Part shown: one piece after another, positions 15,258 to 24,212 of the stretch
How positions within the stretch are numbered: the stretch's first letter is position 1
Layout of the letters: each line of letters starts with the position of its first letter
From: Paulinella micropora
Lineage: Eukaryota; Cercozoa; Imbricatea; Euglyphida
Assembly (NCBI GenBank): GCA_009731375.1
Contig: BJOX01000089.1
Coordinates: 325,945-350,156, forward strand
Length of the DNA stretch: 24,212 nucleotides
Direction of reading: 5' to 3'
Position numbers and translations under genes: made by a program
The notes under the pieces: generated by a model
Told to the model about the DNA's origin: nothing
Databases searched by the model: none
What the model saw: only the letters and a program-made list of their open reading frames with translations

Positions 15258-15740
15258 TTAACCGATAACAGTATATACTGATTTGATACGATTATCCAAT
15301 CGTCTGGAAATAGGCATAATATTTTCCCATACGCGAAGTAAACGATATGTGTCGTCGGTATAACAAACAACGCAGTGCATCATTTCCTGACCAGCTTTAG
15401 GAGGTGATTGATAGTTTGTTTGAACAACAGCAACCCTTCCTACTTTGTTATCGTTGAACAATCTCGCAGTTCCATCGTTCCTGTTGATTGAAGCATAAAA
15501 TGTTCGAGGCTCCACAATCGTTCCAGTAGCCCCTGCTTTCCTCCCTTTCTTCGCTCCCTTTTTCGCTCCTTTTTTTACACAAACCAAGTCCGCAGGCATT
15601 TCATCAAAACGGAGAGCAACCTCCTAAATTCAAATACAATATATTAGTAAGCATAAAATGTCGCAAACATCTACCTCAACTTCGGGGTCATCCACTTGAG
15701 GCTCCTCAGAAGGTTCCTCGGTAGGTTCTTCATCCGCCAT
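15258..15740 (-). CDS. Two-exon gene of unknown function with 51-nt intron
   Basis: Exon 1 (15740-15675) encodes 22 residues, MADEEPTEEPSEEPQVDDPE then VE. Exon 2 (15623-15258) encodes 121 residues beginning EVALRFDEMPADLVCVKKG, with a GAKKGAKKGRKAG basic stretch and then a globular part ending SVYTVIG. Between them lie 51 bases with GTAGAT at the 5' end, TTACTAATA as a branch-point-like sequence 23 bases before TTTGAATTTAG, and two in-frame stops; both exons are in the same frame. Unspliced, only the last 113 residues could be made from the ATG at 15599. Splicing gives an acidic N-terminus in front of the basic region, 143 residues in all. Family not recognised; it could be a viral gene or captured host sequence. 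Confidence 0.55.
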
Positions 15741-15743
15741 CAC

Positions 15744-15785
15744 CTACCCACATATCAAAAAGCACAAAAACACATATGTGGGTAG
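15744..15785. repeat. 12-bp inverted repeat upstream of the spliced gene
   Basis: Perfect arms CTACCCACATAT and ATATGTGGGTAG enclose an 18-base A-rich loop, starting 4 bases upstream of the ATG at 15740. A second inverted pair AAAAAGCAC / GTGCTTTTT spans from the loop to about 15832. It is a possible operator or 5' leader hairpin; nothing further can be said. Confidence 0.5.
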
Positions 15786-15958
15786 TGCCTGATAGCCGTT
15801 CTAATTATTTATATGTATATTATGTGCTTTTTACTAATGTTATTGTTTTTTGACTACCAAAAAACAAATGAATTATATTGTCTTATGTGAGTGTGTGTCG
15901 TGTTGTTTGAGGAGAGGTGAGCGGGTAGACAGACACCACACAACACAAACAAGACGAT
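15786..15958. other. Intergenic region with hairpins
   Basis: No gene is seen. It holds a perfect 10-bp hairpin TTGTTTTTTG-ACTAC-CAAAAAACAA (15843-15867) and a GTGTTGT/ACAACAC pair that encloses a GA-rich stretch just past the stop of the gene ending at 15959. Confidence 0.45.
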
Positions 15959-16447
15959 TTATGAACTTAATTCCATACTATTACTTCCTTTGTTTTCTAT
16001 ATTGCTTACTTTAGGGACATAGTCAATATATTTCATAAAAGATTGATTAAATGATAGTGCTTCTTTTTCTATGCCGTCGTGTATCTTTTTGAGAACCTCG
16101 CCCCTGTATTCTTTTTTATTTTCATTATACCACACCATAAAAATCTTTCTTTCCTTCTCAATCTTCCTCATCCTCTTCTTTCTCTTCAAATTAAATCGCC
16201 TATCCTTCTCCACATTTATGCTTTCGTTATTGAGCTTATCCAACATCCTATCGATTGCTTCTATTTTTACTTGGTCTGGTTTCTTTCGTTCTACTATCAA
16301 TTCAATTTCTTTATCCATTTTGTTTATTCTTTCCTCACTTCTTATCTTATACAATTTTAGGTTTGCTTTACTTTCCTTATTAGTTTCAAATATATCAAGC
16401 CAATCCTCTACACTCCTATCTTCTAGAGGAATGAGGTTCTCACTCAT
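15959..16447 (-). CDS. Coiled-coil protein, unknown
   Basis: This 162-residue, highly charged protein is mostly alpha-helical. MSENLIPLEDRSVEDWLDIFE opens it, then a Lys/Glu/Arg-rich coiled coil runs from about 25 to 130 with KMDKEIELIVERKKPD and RRFNLKRKKRMRKIEKERK, and a Ser/Asn-rich tail. It has no cysteine cluster, membrane segment or catalytic motif. The ATG at 16445-16447 is 26 bases from a GC-rich octamer array that may mark the end of the element, so this is probably the last viral gene. I do not recognise a family. Confidence 0.5.
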   Translation of the reverse strand: MSENLIPLEDRSVEDWLDIFETNKESKANLKLYKIRSEERINKMDKEIELIVERKKPDQVKIEAIDRMLDKLNNESINVEKDRRFNLKRKKRMRKIEKERKIFMVWYNENKKEYRGEVLKKIHDGIEKEALSFNQSFMKYIDYVPKVSNIENKGSNSMELSS

Positions 16448-16472
16448 TATAAAACAACAGCAGAGTTATTAT

Positions 16473-16523
16473 GCGGGTCTGCGGGTCTGCGGGCAGGCGG
16501 GCACACGGCATCATTTTGCCCGC
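16473..16523. repeat. GCGGG octamer array and inverted partner, candidate element end
   Basis: Four tandem octamers GCGGGTCT, GCGGGTCT, GCGGGCAG and GCGGGCAC (16473-16504) are followed by an inverted TGCCCGC at 16517-16523. The GC content contrasts sharply with the flanking AT-rich DNA and lies outside the last viral gene. It could be part of a terminal inverted repeat, but the other end is outside the window. Confidence 0.4.
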
Positions 16524-16568
16524 ACACTTTTACTGGATGCTGATAATTATTTTTTTCCTTTTGTTAGT

Positions 16569-16578
16569 NNNNNNNNNN
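16569..16578. other. Scaffold gap at virus/host transition
   Basis: Ten N separate compact viral gene DNA from non-coding eukaryotic DNA. The true junction is not in the sequence. Confidence 0.9.
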
Positions 16579-18240
16579 TAATTACTTAGTTCTGCGTACC
16601 ACCCGGCAAGACGTTCTGACCATGTTTTTCAGTAAAAAATGCAATGAAATTCCCCGGCTTCCACGGTGCGTCCTGGCCCGGCCAACCTAGGAAAAAAGCA
16701 CAGAGGGGAGGGTTCCCTGACTGCATCAGATATCTCTTAGCACAAGACATATCATAGCTATTTAAGTATATACATAGTAACTTTGAGTGTTTTTCATCAC
16801 TTGTATAAAATATCTTTTGATACTTTTACTTGTAGGCTACAAACTAGCTAGTAGAAAATCAGCTATTTTTTCCTTGTCGAAACATGAAAATCTATATTTT
16901 GTAGCTTAAGCATTATTTCTTGCACAGATGAATAGGCTAATCGTTTTTTACTATCATTAAACGTATTTCTCCTAGAAGCTACAAACCAAAAAGTGGGTTT
17001 TCACAACTTCACGTGTCTGACCTACACATGCCTGTACATTTTTTCCTGGACCTTTCTCCTCCAGTTTTTTTAGTGTAATCATGTCTCCCTGACATATACT
17101 TACGATAGATACAAAAATATTGAAAAAGGGATGTGTCTGCTTCATTCCTGGAGGCAGGTAAGTCCAAGATGTCGGAATGTCAAAAAAGTTTTGACCAGTT
17201 TTCTTCTAGGTTTCATGTATTTTTTAGCTCCCCTTCCCCCAGAATTCAAGCTATAGTGTATTTGAACCCCCCCAACTAGTTTATGAGCTATAGGAGCAGT
17301 AATTCCTTTCATAATAAATTTTTGTTTGCTTTTTTATTTGCCCTTGAGGGACTGTTTTCCAGCCGACACTGTGTTTCTCAGAGATATTAATATTGAAAAT
17401 TTTCCGAAATTCGATTAAATTATTTGTTAAGACGTATTGTACAACGTTTCATAGTTCAAAATCTAATAAAATAACAACCAAAGACAGATTCTTTAATCAT
17501 AATCGTGGTTGCAAACCATTTTTTTACCACATTGAATCAGCAAAAAAATGACGGCCCGACCTGTCTTTTTCCGAATTTTTTTCCACACGTAATGGTGCTT
17601 TTTTACACAACTTCAATTACAGATTTCTCAAAAACTATTAAAAATAAGGATATGCTCACCATAGTGAAATATTTCAAGAAATATATGAGGAATCCTATGC
17701 GCAAATAATCAATTCAAAAAAGTCAAACCCCTTACTAAGGAACTTTCCCTTATGTTGAATTTACATATGGTATTAATAATTTGTATATCAAGTTATTAAA
17801 GTGTCACCTTTGCGTTAAAAAAAAATTATTTGACCATGAAGTTGAGTTCACCTCCGGCTCAGTCAGTATTATTAATAATAATTACAATATGATTACTATG
17901 ATTCATAGTAGTCATCCGTAAGTTCAACTTGTCACTTGATTTCCAGGGGGTCGATGACTTAGCTCAAGTTTAGTGACACGGCCCGATACCCCTAAGTGGA
18001 ACGGCGCACGCTTGAAGCGGTGGCCTGGCTGCCTCCGGCCTGAATGCGCTCAACAGCCTGGCTCGGACCGCCTGCGGACCCGATGATCTCCTTCCTGAGG
18101 CGCCTCCTTGTATTACGGTTGAGCTTACAATGCTAATCAAACACCGGTCCTATTGATATTATACACTAGCCCGCTCTGCAGGAGTCGAACTTGAATCTTG
18201 AATGTTCAAACTAGTTACCGGTAACGCGTCTACAGCTAAG
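16579..18240. other. Non-coding host DNA
   Basis: No convincing gene is seen on either strand. The DNA is AT-rich with many short T-runs and stops in all frames. A GC-richer island (about 17945-18120) has no open frame. Near 18182-18240 there is a tRNA-like B box on the minus strand (GTTCGACTCC), possibly an old SINE fragment. Confidence 0.5.
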
Positions 18241-18250
18241 AGATATTAAT

Positions 18251-18279
18251 AATGGTATTATTATTATTATCATTATTAC

Positions 18280-18328
<49 letters not shown>

Positions 18329-18329
18329 T
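18251..18329. repeat. ATT trinucleotide microsatellite
   Basis: A nearly pure run of ATT units lies directly before the SINE head; the same repeat follows the SINE at 18599-18720. Confidence 0.9.
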
Positions 18330-18330
18330 A

Positions 18331-18599
18331 TGGACACCGTGATAGCCCAGTGGTCAAGTTCTACCATCTGGGCCCTGTCGCCAGTTCGATTCCCGTCGGT
18401 GCCACCAGTATTTTCATTGAACATACCGGTCTATTTCTGGACCAGTATTTTCATTGAACATACCGGCCCGTCTGGAAGTGTTGGAACTGCCCTTGCGGGG
18501 GTGTCATTAGAGCTTATCGTCAATTCTTCGTACTCCCCTCACGGGTGAGACGATGGAGGCGCATGTGCAGAAATGCATCAGCCATTGACAGAGAAGCAC

Positions 18600-18600
<1 letters not shown>
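18331..18600 (+). mobile_element. tRNA-derived SINE with ATT-type tail
   Basis: The 5' head is tRNA-like. An A box TAGCCCAGTGG at 18343-18353 and a B box GTTCGATTCC at 18384-18393 are spaced as in a tRNA, and the head ends CGGTGCCACCA at 18407, which pairs imperfectly with GACACCG at the start. A roughly 190-base unrelated body follows, containing a 26-base direct duplication (18404-18429 and 18441-18466), and the element runs into (ATT)n at 18599. Internal RNA polymerase III promoter, tRNA-unrelated body and simple-repeat tail are the standard SINE layout. The exact family is not recognised. It lies downstream of the TTLL gene. Confidence 0.65.
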
Positions 18601-18632
<32 letters not shown>

Positions 18633-18668
18633 TTTTATTATTACTACTACTATTACTATTACTATTAC

Positions 18669-18720
<52 letters not shown>
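18599..18720. repeat. ATT/ACT microsatellite, SINE tail
   Basis: A run of ATT units interrupted by ACT units follows the SINE body. Confidence 0.9.
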
Positions 18721-18721
<1 letters not shown>

Positions 18722-18742
18722 CAATTTTGACTACTAGCTTGT

Positions 18743-21405
<2,663 letters not shown>

Positions 21406-21419
21406 CGCTACACACGCCA

Positions 21420-21583
21420 AACACACACACACACACACACACAACAACAACAACGACGACGACAAGAAAAATAAGAACAAGAACAAGAACAAGAACAAGA
21501 ACAAGAACAAGAAGAACAAGAACAAGAAGAACAAGAACAAGAAGAACAAGAACAAGAACAAGAACGACAAGAACGACGACAAG

Positions 21584-21617
<34 letters not shown>

Positions 21618-21712
21618 GCAACAACAACAACAACAACAACAACCAGTTATTAATTGATTAATGAATTAAAAGCAGCAGCAGCAGCAACAGCAGCAACAAC
21701 AACAAGAATAAG

Positions 21713-21769
<57 letters not shown>

Positions 21770-21782
21770 AACAACAACAACA
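21420..21782. repeat. CA, AAC and AAGAAC microsatellites
   Basis: A CA run (21420-21442) is followed by long AACAAG and AAC arrays up to 21640, and after a short unique stretch by AGC/AAC arrays (21670-21782). No gene lies here. Confidence 0.9.
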
Positions 21783-22576
<794 letters not shown>

Positions 22577-23274
22577 GCATGATTCGCTAGTGACACAGAC
22601 AGACAGACAGAGTAGTAGTAGTAGTTCAACAGGAAAACAGTTCCCTCGGAAACTATACTCCTAAAGACAAACCAGAAGCAGGACTGGGATGAACAAAAAG
22701 TACACCAGGTTTTTCCCGCAGTTGTACCAATGGTGGCTAAACCAAGCACTTCGGCAATTATCCACATTAATAAAGGCAATTCTCCACATCAGCCAAGTGT
22801 CCGTCAGAAGAAAACCAGAGGGAAATTTCGAGTCGAAATCGACAAACCCCCACAGCAACTCTTCCCCTTTCAGCTGATTTTGAGTTCTTTAGATTCCCGC
22901 CCATCTTGAGTCAGCCTCTCGCGACTTGATCCCCAATGCTTTTGGTCTGTTTTTGACTCATTTCTTGAGTTGCTTTGTTGAAATAGGCTTCGTGTCACCG
23001 GCCAGCCACGAACTGAGGCCGTGTGATGAATATATATGTGGTTAAGGTGGTTAGCGGGAAGCTTGGCTTCTCCTTCTCTGCTACACTTTGGTAAGTTCTT
23101 GTCCCCCGAATAGGATTGCACCTTGTAACCATGATGTGGTTGTAGCCTCAACGAGGGTCTTTCCAGATACGAGCTGATCAGGGTGAAGCACGCCAAACTC
23201 AACAAGAGAACGTACGATATTCAATTCACATAATAATTTGCTCAGTATTTGAATTTGATACATCTCCTGCCTGC

Positions 23275-23276
<2 letters not shown>
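22577..23276. other. Unique host DNA, no gene recognised
   Basis: A few frames of about 60-110 codons exist on both strands, but none shows a domain, splice signals or codon structure I can support. It may be repeat-derived or untranslated. Confidence 0.4.

Positions 23277-23278
<2 letters not shown>

Positions 23279-23332
<54 letters not shown>
23279..23332. repeat. Poly-C run ending at a scaffold gap
   Basis: More than 50 C residues run directly into 10 N (23333-23342). Such runs at contig ends are often assembly or sequencing artefacts. Confidence 0.9.
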
Positions 23333-23342
23333 NNNNNNNNNN

Positions 23343-23754
<412 letters not shown>

Positions 23755-23764
23755 NNNNNNNNNN

Positions 23765-24212
<448 letters not shown>

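Noticed and set aside
1-16568. Adenovirus or virophage identity
   Set aside because: An rve integrase together with a protein-primed polymerase and this capsid set fits Polinton/PLV better; virophage-type helicase and capsid features were not seen, though genes outside the window are unknown.
18331-18407. A functional tRNA gene
   Set aside because: Acceptor and T stems pair imperfectly and the D-arm spacing is off; it continues into a SINE body.
18252-18730. Poly-Leu and poly-Ile frames in ATT repeats
   Set aside because: Pure microsatellite translation.

Overview
The window looks like two joined things. Bases 1 to about 16,568 are a Polinton/Maverick-type or Polinton-like virus (PLV): compact, AT-rich, closely packed genes that carry the hallmark set of this group. 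That set is a protein-primed family B DNA polymerase (only its C-terminal end is inside the window), an rve-type integrase, an adenain-like cysteine protease, a packaging ATPase, a major capsid protein and a penton-like minor capsid protein. Small virion-like proteins, a two-helix membrane protein and a very long repetitive fibre with a C-terminal S74-type chaperone accompany them. Bases 16,579 to the end are eukaryotic nuclear DNA: an intron-containing tubulin tyrosine ligase-like (TTLL) gene on the minus strand, a tRNA-derived SINE, and very dense microsatellites. Ten-N scaffold gaps lie at 12,600, 16,569, 23,333 and 23,755. The gap at 16,569 falls exactly at the virus/host change, so integration is plausible but is not shown by continuous sequence. 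The host species cannot be named from this sequence.

Layout of the viral part. The plus strand carries the PolB C-terminus (1-660) and two small proteins with an ExoX-like C-terminal motif (779-1063, and a frameshifted one at 1092-1552). A long minus-strand block then carries, in transcription order from 13,596 down: fibre, TM protein, small beta-rich protein, ATPase, small basic protein, protease, penton, a 45-residue protein, MCP and a putative virion surface protein. This is a morphogenesis module. At 13,600 a short AT-rich divergent region feeds plus-strand genes: a charged protein (13,672-14,217) and the integrase (14,260-15,252). Two further minus-strand genes follow; the first, at 15,258-15,740, appears to contain a 51-nt spliceosomal intron.

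The copy shows damage. The residue at the protease catalytic cysteine position is arginine, the fibre chaperone is frameshifted twice, and one ExoX-like gene is frameshifted. This suggests a decaying endogenous copy, or errors in a low-quality assembly.

The most unusual structure is a nested palindromic module of about 145 bp made of two hairpins. It occurs three times (1,551-1,692; 5,355-5,498; 7,488-7,634), each time against a stop codon, and twice it runs into the end of a neighbouring reading frame. It could be a 3'-end processing signal like the hairpins of mimiviruses and Sputnik-type virophages, a mobile palindrome, or both. In the host part, fragments of one TTLL exon, including its splice sites, have been re-duplicated together with intronic tetranucleotide repeats.
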